Source: Clostridium transplantifaecale
GTDB lineage: Bacteria > Bacillota > Clostridia > Lachnospirales > Lachnospiraceae
Assembly: GCF_900626075.1 (NCBI RefSeq)
Contig: NZ_UYZY01000001.1
Coordinates: 434,001-498,000, forward strand
Direction: 5' to 3'
Length of the DNA stretch: 64,000 nucleotides
The translations under genes and the position numbers were made by a program. The first letter of the stretch is position 1. Each line of letters opens with the position of its first letter. Below the pieces are notes generated by a model that was not told where the DNA came from, ran no database searches, and was given only the letters and a program-made list of their open reading frames with translations. Below, piece after piece: positions 33,805 to 42,008 of this stretch.

Positions 33805-35097
33805 ATGGTTACAATTGTAGGAGTTACCTTTGTAGTATTTTTAATATTGAATGTTCCCATCGCAGCCAGCCTGGGCCTGTCGGCATTCCTGGCCTTGATT
33901 TTCGAGGGCGGCCGCTTACAGCCATCCCTGGTCACGCAGCTGATTTATTCCGCCACGGACTCCTATTCACTGATGGCGATTCCGTTTTTCATGCTGGCAG
34001 GTTCCCTTATGGAGGTGGGCGGACTCTCAAAAAGGCTGATCGAATTTGCAAACGCGTGTATCGGCCATGTAAAGGGCGGCTTTGGTGTGATTGCCATTGT
34101 GACCAGCATGTTTTTCGCCGCGATTTCCGGCTCCGGGCCGGCGACGGTCGCGGCTCTGGGAGGGATCCTGATCCCAGCCATGAAAGAAGAAGGTTACGAC
34201 GTGAGATATGCGGCGGCGCTTATGGCGACTGCAGGGGCGATCGGAATCATCATTCCGCCCAGCGTCCCGATGATTGTCTATGCAGTGCAGGCTGAGGTTT
34301 CGGTGGGCAATATGTTCATGGCGGGGTTCGGCCCCGGATTCCTGATTGGCGGCCTGTTGATCCTGGTGAACTTCTTTGTCGCCAAGAAAAATAATTATCG
34401 GGGAAGGGAACAGAAAACCACGGCAAAAGAGAAACTGGAGGCTTTTAAAAATGCATTTTTTGCCCTTCTGATGCCATTTATTATTCTGGGAGGAATTTAC
34501 GGAGGCATATTCACTCCCACAGAGGCGGCCGGAATTGCCGTAGTCTATGGGTTTGTGATTGGAATGTTTATATACCGTGAATTAAGGATAAAGGATATTC
34601 CCACGATTATGGTAAAAGCGGCGGTCGGTTCCGCGACGATTCTGTTTATCATTATGGGCGCCTCCGCATTTTCCTATATCGTTGTCAGCCAGGGGGTTCC
34701 AGCTAAAATGGCGGCCTGGGTGACCGCGGCGACGGATAGTAAAGTTCTTATCCTGGTATTAATAAACCTGGTGCTTTTGATTGCAGGCTGCTTCCTGGAT
34801 GCAAGCTCCGCCATTATCGTGCTTGTGCCACTGTTACTTCCTCTGGCAAAGGCCGTCGGTGTAAATGCGATTCACTTCGGCGTTATCATGGTGGTGAACC
34901 TGGCGATCGGCCTTGTGACGCCGCCTGTGGGCCTGGATTTGTTTGTCGCCTGCAACATAGCCGGAATCAGCGTCGGTGATATCGTGAAGAAACTGGTGGT
35001 GCTGCTGCTTATCTCTCTTCTGGCATTACTTCTGGTGACATATCTTCCGGAAATTTCTCTCTTCATACCAAGATTAGCCGGAGCCAGAGGGGTATAA
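33805..35097 (+). CDS. dctM: TRAP transporter large permease DctM
   Basis: 430 aa with about twelve helices. Typical DctM segments are SYSLMAIPFFMLAGSLM (about 52-68), FFAAISGSGPATVAALG, a GIIIPPSVPMIVYAV helix-break, GGIFTPTEAAGIAVVYG, and VTPPVGLDLFVACNIAG near the end. It energises sodium-coupled uptake through the DctPQM complex. This is the third carboxylate-type transporter in 8 kb, after the GltS and AEC carriers. A strong terminator closes the operon at 35138. Confidence 0.94.
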   Translation: MVTIVGVTFVVFLILNVPIAASLGLSAFLALIFEGGRLQPSLVTQLIYSATDSYSLMAIPFFMLAGSLMEVGGLSKRLIEFANACIGHVKGGFGVIAIVTSMFFAAISGSGPATVAALGGILIPAMKEEGYDVRYAAALMATAGAIGIIIPPSVPMIVYAVQAEVSVGNMFMAGFGPGFLIGGLLILVNFFVAKKNNYRGREQKTTAKEKLEAFKNAFFALLMPFIILGGIYGGIFTPTEAAGIAVVYGFVIGMFIYRELRIKDIPTIMVKAAVGSATILFIIMGASAFSYIVVSQGVPAKMAAWVTAATDSKVLILVLINLVLLIAGCFLDASSAIIVLVPLLLPLAKAVGVNAIHFGVIMVVNLAIGLVTPPVGLDLFVACNIAGISVGDIVKKLVVLLLISLLALLLVTYLPEISLFIPRLAGARGV

Positions 35098-35137
35098 GGA
35101 ACTTTTTGAAATATACAAAATTCAGATTACAGTAGGG

Positions 35138-35192
35138 ACTGTGAAGAATCGGCTAACAGTGATTTTTTGTGAGCGATTCTTCACAGTTTTTT
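35138..35192 (+). terminator. Terminator of the TRAP operon
   Basis: A 14-bp perfect stem (35138-35151 with 35174-35187), 22-nt loop, then a T run. Confidence 0.85.
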
Positions 35193-35209
35193 ATGATAAA
35201 AGAAGGCGC

Positions 35210-35550
35210 ACAATACAGAGGGACCATTTTTAAGCTATAATCATGATACGGAATTAACCGCCATCGTAAATCTTGTATATCTAGCGATACGCGATATTTA
35301 TAAAGTGGAATGTGAAGACAAGGCTGGAAAGGGATATGTGGACTTTATCTTTTATCCGGAAATAGACAAAGGTTCGGGCTGTATCATATTAAAATTGAAA
35401 GTAGGTCATACACCTCAGGAGGCGATCCAACAAATAAAAGATAAAGAGTATGCCCTCCGGTTCAGGAGGCATTTAGGAGAATCTCCATGGTATAGTGGAA
35501 GGATTCTTGCTATTGGCATTAGCTATGATAAGGTTACAGAACCGTTTTAA
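35210..35550 (+). pseudogene. C-terminal remnant of an AAA-ATPase-like / PD-(D/E)XK_9 (DUF1703) gene
   Basis: The frame ending at 35550 reads LSYNHDTELTAIVNLVYLA, then GYVDFIFYPE, IILKLKVGHTPQEAIQQIKDKEYALR and GRILAIGISYD (second piece shown in parts of the nuclease tail). This is the PD-(D/E)XK_9 tail found at the end of DUF1703 proteins. The AAA-like ATPase part, about 400 residues, is missing. The Glu of the ExK nuclease motif is Lys (KLK), and no start or ribosome site precedes it. Such genes are common multi-copy elements in Lachnospiraceae. This one is a dead fragment at the border of the regulatory island. Confidence 0.7.
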
Positions 35551-35635
35551 TTAATCGTGTTCTAACCATGGATTTGAAATAATCAGCTTGTGACCACATA
35601 ATATTACTATAAATTTTTCATCTGGGAATTTTTTC

Positions 35636-35666
35636 TTGACACTGACACCGTGTCGTCCTTTATACT
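35636..35666 (+). promoter_or_regulatory. MerR-type promoter with 19-bp spacer
   Basis: TTGACA (35636-35641), 19-nt spacer, TATACT (35661-35666). The spacer contains the palindrome GACAC-C-GTGTC. Overlong 19-bp spacers with a central dyad are the hallmark of promoters activated by MerR-family proteins through DNA untwisting. Confidence 0.8.
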
Positions 35667-35688
35667 TAACCGAAAGGAAGGTGTATAA

Positions 35689-36492
35689 ATGATGAATCAG
35701 ATGCAGACCGTCAGTACGGTATCAAAAAAATTGGGTGTGATTGAGGTATTTGAGCGCAATATCAGTGAGTTAGATGAGCAGATGACAGCGTTATCAACGG
35801 TCAAATCGATTCTCAGCAGTCTTGTCCGGGAACTGCAGGAAAAAGCAAATCTGCATTTACAGCTGGACTATCTTGGGGACAGCTCTGTTTTTGCCATCGT
35901 GGACAGCATTTCCTTCCCCAATAATACAATACGGGAGGAAAAATCGATGGAAGACCTGAACAAAGCAAACGAGATTTTACAAAAGCTGGAGGACAAAGAT
36001 GTGCGGATTGTTTACCTGCCGCCAATGACCGTCGCGGCGGCCCATTTTTCGGGGAAAGCCGAATATGGCGTGGGGCCGGAAGCGACCGGTATGATTGAGA
36101 GATTTGTCTATGAAACGGAATTACTGAAAATAAAACCCGATGCCAGAGGAATGGGATTTGACTGTTCCAGAGCAGACTTAAGAGTGGTGGCTGGGGCCAC
36201 CCCAACGGCATATGAAGCATGGGTATCAATCCCCGAAGATATGGAAATCACACCGCCCCTGGTTAAAAAAACGTTCGGCGGCGGAATGTATGCCGCCCAT
36301 GTGCTAAGGGACTGGAATTTTCAGGATTGGCGTTTGCTCCGGGAATGGGTCGGTGCAAGCGAAAAATATGAAGAAGCCGAAGGCCCATGTTTTGAGGAAA
36401 TCTTAAATTATTACAACCTCATGAATAACGGCGCGAAAATGGAGGATACGCAGCTAGATTTACTGCTGCCCATTAAGGAAAAAACAAGGTGA
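35689..36492 (+). CDS. MerR-family regulator lacking the DNA-binding domain, GyrI-like effector domain intact
   Basis: 267 aa, started by tandem ATGs after AAGGAAGGTG. The first dozen residues (MQTVSTVSKKLGV) look like the opening of a MerR winged helix. The text then jumps to the MerR dimerisation helix (EVFERNISELDEQMTALS at about 24-41), skipping the roughly 60-90 residues of helix-turn-helix and wing. The rest is a GyrI/BmrR-like effector-binding domain with VRIVYLPPMTVAAAHFSG and WEVG-like aromatic positions. The frame is intact, so the deletion is clean. A MerR-type promoter directly upstream indicates the ancestor controlled itself. The product may bind ligand or titrate a full-length partner. 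Confidence 0.75.
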   Translation: MMNQMQTVSTVSKKLGVIEVFERNISELDEQMTALSTVKSILSSLVRELQEKANLHLQLDYLGDSSVFAIVDSISFPNNTIREEKSMEDLNKANEILQKLEDKDVRIVYLPPMTVAAAHFSGKAEYGVGPEATGMIERFVYETELLKIKPDARGMGFDCSRADLRVVAGATPTAYEAWVSIPEDMEITPPLVKKTFGGGMYAAHVLRDWNFQDWRLLREWVGASEKYEEAEGPCFEEILNYYNLMNNGAKMEDTQLDLLLPIKEKTR

Positions 36493-36499
36493 TGAACCA

Positions 36500-37621
36500 A
36501 TGAGTACAGGCCATGGCGAGAAAGTAATGCAAAAACCAATCGGTGAGTATGCGGCTTATCTGAAAAATCTGATACCGGCGGATATACCGGATGCGTATGA
36601 ACTGAAACCAATGTTCAAAAACATTTCAAGCGAAGAGAATATCCGAAGCGGTGTGATTGCTTTCCGGGATTTTTTGTATGTATTTTGTGACCGCTTAATC
36701 TCAGACGGGCATCTCTATGTTAAACCGCAGAATACGAGGAACCCTTTAGATTATCCGTTTTTAAATCATATAAATCAGCTTTTGCTTGACATCGGTTATG
36801 ACGGCAGACTGAATGAAAGCGGTGAGTCCTTATTCATCACTGAAATTCCGTCATTTACAGCCCGCAAACCCCAAATACCGGTTTCTAAGCAAATGGAGTA
36901 TCTGCGGTTTTTAGCGCTCTGCGATTTCACTTTTACGGGCATTGATTTAGACGCAAAAACATTTCATATTACAGACGGTTTGTTAGAAGTAACCTGTCCC
37001 AATGCTCCAATGATGCCGACGGGATTAAAGGCTCTGTCGATCGCAGCGGTAAAACTGTGGGTAAGATTTCATAATAACGCCGACAAGCTATATAGGTTTG
37101 ATTACAGGGTAATGAAAGCGGAAGATACGGATGTAACCGGTATTTTGAAAGATATAATACATTCACAGCCCGAAAATATCCAAAGGTTTGCCCTGGAATT
37201 ACATCAGCGCTATATGGATATGGGTATGACCTGTACAGTCATCAACGACAATGCAACACATTTTGCGTATGCTTATACAAAAAACAGCCGGCGGATTTTA
37301 TCACCGCGGGATATCTATTCCCGCAGAGTATGGGAGTTCGACGTATCTTTGAAATATGGATATTGCTTGGTTGTAAGGACCAAACATACGGATCGATATG
37401 CAGATGTTATCGAAACTTTTCCAATATATTTGCGTGAAAAGATTGCGGCCGGATATGGCTGCGACAGAAAGCTGCGTAATGAACCCTGTCAAGGCGGCTG
37501 CCAGGGGATCCGCATACCGATAGACGATTCCACCGCTGCGATGAAACGGGATATCGAGTTATGGCTTGATCATGAGCAGGGGACGATAGGATTACGGAAA
37601 AAACGCCTGATACGATTCTGA
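36500..37621 (+). CDS. Unknown protein downstream of the MerR-like gene
   Basis: 373 aa; the ATG lies seven bases after the stop of the MerR-like gene, with AGGTGATG as ribosome site. No membrane helix or signal. The middle part is alpha/beta with a segment SPRDIYSRRVWEFDVSLKYG. The C-terminal third has three clustered Cys (CDRKLRNEPCQGGCQG, residues about 320-335) that could bind metal. The tight coupling to a GyrI-like ligand-binding protein suggests a joint function. Family not recognised. Confidence 0.65.
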   Translation: MSTGHGEKVMQKPIGEYAAYLKNLIPADIPDAYELKPMFKNISSEENIRSGVIAFRDFLYVFCDRLISDGHLYVKPQNTRNPLDYPFLNHINQLLLDIGYDGRLNESGESLFITEIPSFTARKPQIPVSKQMEYLRFLALCDFTFTGIDLDAKTFHITDGLLEVTCPNAPMMPTGLKALSIAAVKLWVRFHNNADKLYRFDYRVMKAEDTDVTGILKDIIHSQPENIQRFALELHQRYMDMGMTCTVINDNATHFAYAYTKNSRRILSPRDIYSRRVWEFDVSLKYGYCLVVRTKHTDRYADVIETFPIYLREKIAAGYGCDRKLRNEPCQGGCQGIRIPIDDSTAAMKRDIELWLDHEQGTIGLRKKRLIRF

Positions 37622-37698
37622 GGTAATAAGATGATCTCATATGGAAATTTACGCTTCCAAATGGTACAATGGAGAAAAACGTAAGAGGTGAACAACAA

Positions 37699-39162
37699 TT
37701 GGATCGTGGCAAAGGATTATCCGAACTCATATACGAATACCTCAAGATGAGGCTTTATTTTCAATATTTCAAGAAAGGGGAGAAACTTCCCTCACTCGAA
37801 ACTTTATGCAGGACATTTTGTGTCGTACCGCAGACGGTTCAAGCTGCATTAAAAAAATTAAGTGATGAGGGTGCCGTCTCCCTTCATCGAGGGCGCTGTG
37901 CAATCGTTACACTAAATAAAAGCAGAGAAGAACTTGATGCGTGGTCGCAGCATTTTTTTTCGCAACGCAAGAATACATTTGCCGATCTTTATCTTTCAGC
38001 GGAACTGGTCTTTATGCCCTTACTAATTAAGGAGTTTTGCCGAATGGATAAAAAGGATTTCATCCTTCTCACCCGGCTGGCAAGCAGGGCGAAGTCTGAG
38101 GATCTGATTCGCTTTTACTGCTTTATCTTACAAAAAACCGAAAATCCGCTGTTGATGAACCTGTTTTGGGAAATCTGCCTGTTTCTGGGCGTTCCTTACG
38201 TGCGGGAGGGGACCCCGCTATATCAGTTAGATTCCATACGCCGTCAGTTGCTGGAACTGATTGCTTTCGCCCGGACCTCCAATACCTACCAAATTTTTGA
38301 GACCCAGTTAGCCTTTCAAGATGTGTCCAAGAATTTAACGCAATATTTCAGCGAACGGATTCAGTCAGCTCCGCAAAGTGAGCAGTTATCTTTTGTTTGG
38401 CACATTTACAGGAACCGAACTCAGATCTGTTATAACCTGGTTATGCGCATACTCCACGAAATTTGCTCGGGGGAGTACAACGATGGACAACTGCCGGTGT
38501 CTTATCAAAAACTGGCGGAACAGTATGGCGTTTCAGTTATTACCATACGGCGTACGATTGATATGACGAACCAACTGGGTGTGACCAATACGGTGAATGG
38601 AAAAGGCACCTATGTGGTTTCCAATACTGCGGGCATCTGCGAACCCAAGTTGGACAGTCCGGCCATCCGCCGCAATATAGCGATTTTTTTCCAGGCGTTT
38701 GAACTGCTTACGTTTACCGGTGCAGAAGTATTTCAGACTATGATCCCGGCTTTTACTGCCGAGAAAAAAGGCGAATTAGCTGCCTTGTTACAAAACCTTT
38801 ATTACAACGGGCGGTGCGTCTTTTCACTGGAAACATGTGTTTACTTTATTGGCGTTCACGCTCATCTGCAAAGCATTCGAGAGATTTACAGCGGGCTCTA
38901 CGGGTTGATTCTTTGGGGATACCCTGTTATGGCTATCTGTGAAAATGCACTGGAAACCGCAGAGGGTAATATACAGTTTACCAAAACCATGATTCAGGCG
39001 CTCACAAGCGGCGATATAAAGGAAATTGCCGCCGCAGTTCGGGAGTTGACCGATCAGGAGTTGACCGTTATTAAGAACTATCTGCTTGAGCGGGGATTTA
39101 CTCTGGACGAGCTGCGGCTATCCGCCCAGTTCAGGCTTTTTCCCACAGAATTGGAGGATTAG
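37699..39162 (+). CDS. GntR-type regulator with two winged-helix domains
   Basis: 487 aa from the TTG at 37699, preceded by AGAGGTG. An ATG 30 bases earlier (37669) overlaps a likely -10 box TACAAT and has no site. The first wHTH (about 8-75) shows KGEKLPSLETLCRTFCVVPQTVQAALKKL in GntR style. A second wHTH around 260-320 shows the same pattern (SGEYNDGQLPVSYQKLAEQYG, then SVITIRRTIDMTNQLG, then NGKGTYVV). Between and after them are helical domains without a known effector fold. It probably binds DNA at two places or as a bridged dimer. The next genes are three hybrid kinases. Confidence 0.75.
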   Translation: MDRGKGLSELIYEYLKMRLYFQYFKKGEKLPSLETLCRTFCVVPQTVQAALKKLSDEGAVSLHRGRCAIVTLNKSREELDAWSQHFFSQRKNTFADLYLSAELVFMPLLIKEFCRMDKKDFILLTRLASRAKSEDLIRFYCFILQKTENPLLMNLFWEICLFLGVPYVREGTPLYQLDSIRRQLLELIAFARTSNTYQIFETQLAFQDVSKNLTQYFSERIQSAPQSEQLSFVWHIYRNRTQICYNLVMRILHEICSGEYNDGQLPVSYQKLAEQYGVSVITIRRTIDMTNQLGVTNTVNGKGTYVVSNTAGICEPKLDSPAIRRNIAIFFQAFELLTFTGAEVFQTMIPAFTAEKKGELAALLQNLYYNGRCVFSLETCVYFIGVHAHLQSIREIYSGLYGLILWGYPVMAICENALETAEGNIQFTKTMIQALTSGDIKEIAAAVRELTDQELTVIKNYLLERGFTLDELRLSAQFRLFPTELED

Positions 39163-39298
39163 CTCAGGAAAATATTGAGCAAATAGGTTAAGTTTTTTTA
39201 GGAGGGAAAGAGAAGTTTGTTGCGTCTGGGTGGAATTTAGTATCTATCCCTGCACAACAAAGGTCAGATGGAAAAACGCTTTGACAAGATGCTGACAG

Positions 39299-39336
39299 GA
39301 CGCCAGATATGTAAAATTATCTGGTGTCTTTTTTTA
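39299..39336 (+). terminator. Terminator between the GntR-type gene and the hybrid kinases
   Basis: An 11-bp stem with one wobble pair (39299-39309 with 39318-39328) followed by T7. The rest of the 450-bp gap (39163-39611) shows no gene I can support. Confidence 0.8.
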
Positions 39337-39611
39337 TTATGTCTATAGCCGGTTGAGTTTATTGGAGTTACCCGGTTGAGAAAGTATTTTGCGCAGCAGC
39401 CTGTGTATGTATGTCCCAAGTTCTCGTAAATCAGCGGCATTTCGGAATGCCCAATGTAAAATAATCCAATTTTTGCCTGCTTTTCTCTGGAAAAACTTGT
39501 ATTTTAGATTCTCATGATTTATACTATAAAAAAGATATGAACACATGAGCAAGGTGCGGCTGGAACAAAAATCCTTTCCGCATATCAAAAAACAGGAAAG
39601 GTTGAAAAGCG

Positions 39612-41885
39612 TTGTTAAAAAAACTTACTTCAAGTGTGGATTCCCGTAAATTATCAAAATGGACGACGATTTTAGTATTGTGCTTACTGCTGCTTTATTA
39701 CATGATAACATTGGTCAACATCAACCACATTGCGACTCAGGTTGAAATGATTGGCGCCCATCCCTTTCCCGTGGCGCTGGAAATTAATGACACCACTACC
39801 GATGTCGCCCGCCTGAACGGTTTGGCGGAGCGCTTGACTTATATTCGCACTGACGATGTACTGAAAAGCGTAAGACGCGACTATGAGGCGATCGATAAAA
39901 AACTCATAGGCAGCCTGGAATTTATAGAGGCACGCTATAGGTACCAGCCCGAGGATGCTGACGATGCGCTGCTAACCTATTCCGATCTGCGCGGCGCTTT
40001 TGAGCAATTCCTTGTTTTTTGTGAGAACCCAACTTTGACGAATGAAGAGTCAGCCTTTTATTTCAGGGAAAATATTCAGCCAAAGGTAGCGCAAATGAAT
40101 GAAATGTGCGATACGATGATCCTGGGTGTAAATGCAAGTTTTGCAGAGTTGGAACTTTTGGCGCAGCAATCCCGTCTCAGTACGGTCTTTTTATCTACCG
40201 TCCTGATCCTGGCTGTCGTGACATCGCTGTTTATCTATATGTACCTTCTCAGGAAAAAGCATTTGCTGGAGGAACAGCTTCAGGCTGGCCTGCGGGATGC
40301 ACTTGCAGCCGCACAAAATGCAAACGCTGCAAAATCTCAGTTTCTCTCCAATATGTCCCACGATATCCGTACCCCCATGAATGCAATTATCGGCATGACC
40401 GCCATTGCGGGTATGAATCTTAACAATCCGGAAAAAGTCAAGGACTGCCTGTGCAAGGTTTCAGTCGCTTCCACACATTTGCTGGGACTCATAAATGATG
40501 TGTTAGACATGAGTAAGATTGAGAGCGGGAAAGTCACTCTCAGTGAGGAAGATATTATACTGCCGGAACTTATCCAGGAATTTATTACACTGATCCAGCA
40601 GCAGACAAAGTCAAAACAACAGGATTTCCATGTTGGCATAAACAACTTGGAGCATGAGCGCGTTATTGGCGACAGCCTGCGCATCAAACAGATTTTGCTG
40701 AATATCATGAGCAACGCCGTGAAATTCACTCCCTTTGGAGGGGAGATCAGTTTAAAGATCCGTGAGTTGCCGCCGCAGCGCAACGGATATGGGACATATC
40801 AATTTATCATCAGCGATACCGGGGTTGGCATGTCTGAAGAATTTATAAAAAAAATTTTTTTGCCCTTTGAGCGAGCTCAATCCTCGACCCAAAGCAAAGT
40901 GGAAGGTACAGGCCTTGGGATGGCCATTGTGAAAAGCATTGTGGATATGATGAATGGCCATATTGCCGTACAAAGTCAGGCCGGGGTGGGAACGGTCTTT
41001 CAGTTGACACTCCATTTCAAATTACAGAAAACCGAGGGGGAGACATTCGACTTAAGTGCCCTGCGGGAACTGCATATTTTGGTTGTGGATGATGACCAGG
41101 ACGTCTGCGAGGAAACTACGCGGATGCTTGCGGAGACTGGAATGTGCAGCGAATGGGCGCTGACCGGTGAGGAGGCTGTCAACAAGATCATTTGTGCTCA
41201 TGAAGCCCACCAGGACTATCTTTCGGTCATCGTCAATTGGAAAATGCCCGGTATGGACGGTCTGGAAATTACCCGGCGTATCCGGAGCATAGTTGGAGGC
41301 GAGGCGCCCATCATCATATTGACTGCCTATGACTGGACGGACATTGAGGCAGAGGCAAATGAAGCCGGTATCAACGCATTTTTGGCAAAACCGTTGTTCA
41401 AATCGCGTCTGTGCCATGTCCTCCTTGATGCGATTTCCGCAGAAAAGCCTGGCCGTAATACGGTGGAGACCAGATCGTCCGGAAGTATATTAGCCGGCCG
41501 CATTCTTCTGGTGGAGGACAATGCCATGAATATGGAGATTGCGCTGGAATTGATAAAAAACTGCGGCGGTGTGGCGGAAAGCGTTTGGGACGGTTCAGAG
41601 GCAGTCCGCGTGGTGGAGACCGCTCCAGACGGATATTATGACCTGATTTTTATGGACATTCGGATGCCTCATATGGATGGCTATGAGGCTACCCGGCAGA
41701 TTCGGCGATTGGAAAAGGAAAAGGGGCTGGCGCCCATTCCCATTGTTGCTATGTCTGCGGACGCATTTGTGGAGGACGCTTCAAGGGCATATGAGGCCGG
41801 AATGGACGGGTATATTACAAAACCGGTGTCTATGACCGAGCTTAATCGCGTGTTGAGAGAATATTTGACGGAACGCCCTGAGTGA
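39612..41885 (+). CDS. Hybrid histidine kinase HK-REC-REC with degenerate first receiver
   Basis: 757 aa; TTG start after AGGAAAGG. Two membrane helices (about 19-37 and 195-217) enclose an extracytoplasmic helical sensor. A coiled coil leads to HisKA (NMSHDIRTPMNAIIGM), then HATPase (NIMSNAVKFTP, ISDTGVGMSE, GTGLGMAIVKS), REC1 (about 487-605) and REC2 (about 630-750). REC2 keeps the phospho-acceptor Asp (IFMDIRMPHMDG). In REC1 that position is Asn (VIVNWKMPGMDG, residue 542, codon AAT at 41235), so REC1 probably cannot be phosphorylated. No HPt or output domain is present; an external phosphotransfer partner is needed. Confidence 0.9.
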   Translation: MLKKLTSSVDSRKLSKWTTILVLCLLLLYYMITLVNINHIATQVEMIGAHPFPVALEINDTTTDVARLNGLAERLTYIRTDDVLKSVRRDYEAIDKKLIGSLEFIEARYRYQPEDADDALLTYSDLRGAFEQFLVFCENPTLTNEESAFYFRENIQPKVAQMNEMCDTMILGVNASFAELELLAQQSRLSTVFLSTVLILAVVTSLFIYMYLLRKKHLLEEQLQAGLRDALAAAQNANAAKSQFLSNMSHDIRTPMNAIIGMTAIAGMNLNNPEKVKDCLCKVSVASTHLLGLINDVLDMSKIESGKVTLSEEDIILPELIQEFITLIQQQTKSKQQDFHVGINNLEHERVIGDSLRIKQILLNIMSNAVKFTPFGGEISLKIRELPPQRNGYGTYQFIISDTGVGMSEEFIKKIFLPFERAQSSTQSKVEGTGLGMAIVKSIVDMMNGHIAVQSQAGVGTVFQLTLHFKLQKTEGETFDLSALRELHILVVDDDQDVCEETTRMLAETGMCSEWALTGEEAVNKIICAHEAHQDYLSVIVNWKMPGMDGLEITRRIRSIVGGEAPIIILTAYDWTDIEAEANEAGINAFLAKPLFKSRLCHVLLDAISAEKPGRNTVETRSSGSILAGRILLVEDNAMNMEIALELIKNCGGVAESVWDGSEAVRVVETAPDGYYDLIFMDIRMPHMDGYEATRQIRRLEKEKGLAPIPIVAMSADAFVEDASRAYEAGMDGYITKPVSMTELNRVLREYLTERPE

Positions 41886-42008
41886 GACTGGGCATACACC
41901 AAAAGAAGGCCCAATGTGCTGAAACAGCCCATGATATAAACGACAACCTATTTTAATTGCAGACGATGCGGAGATTAACTGCGTTTTGCTCCGGGGGGAG
42001 GCTATACT

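Noticed and set aside
37669..37698. ATG start for the double-wHTH regulator
   Set aside because: It overlaps a likely -10 box and lacks a ribosome site; the TTG at 37699 has AGAGGTG at proper spacing.
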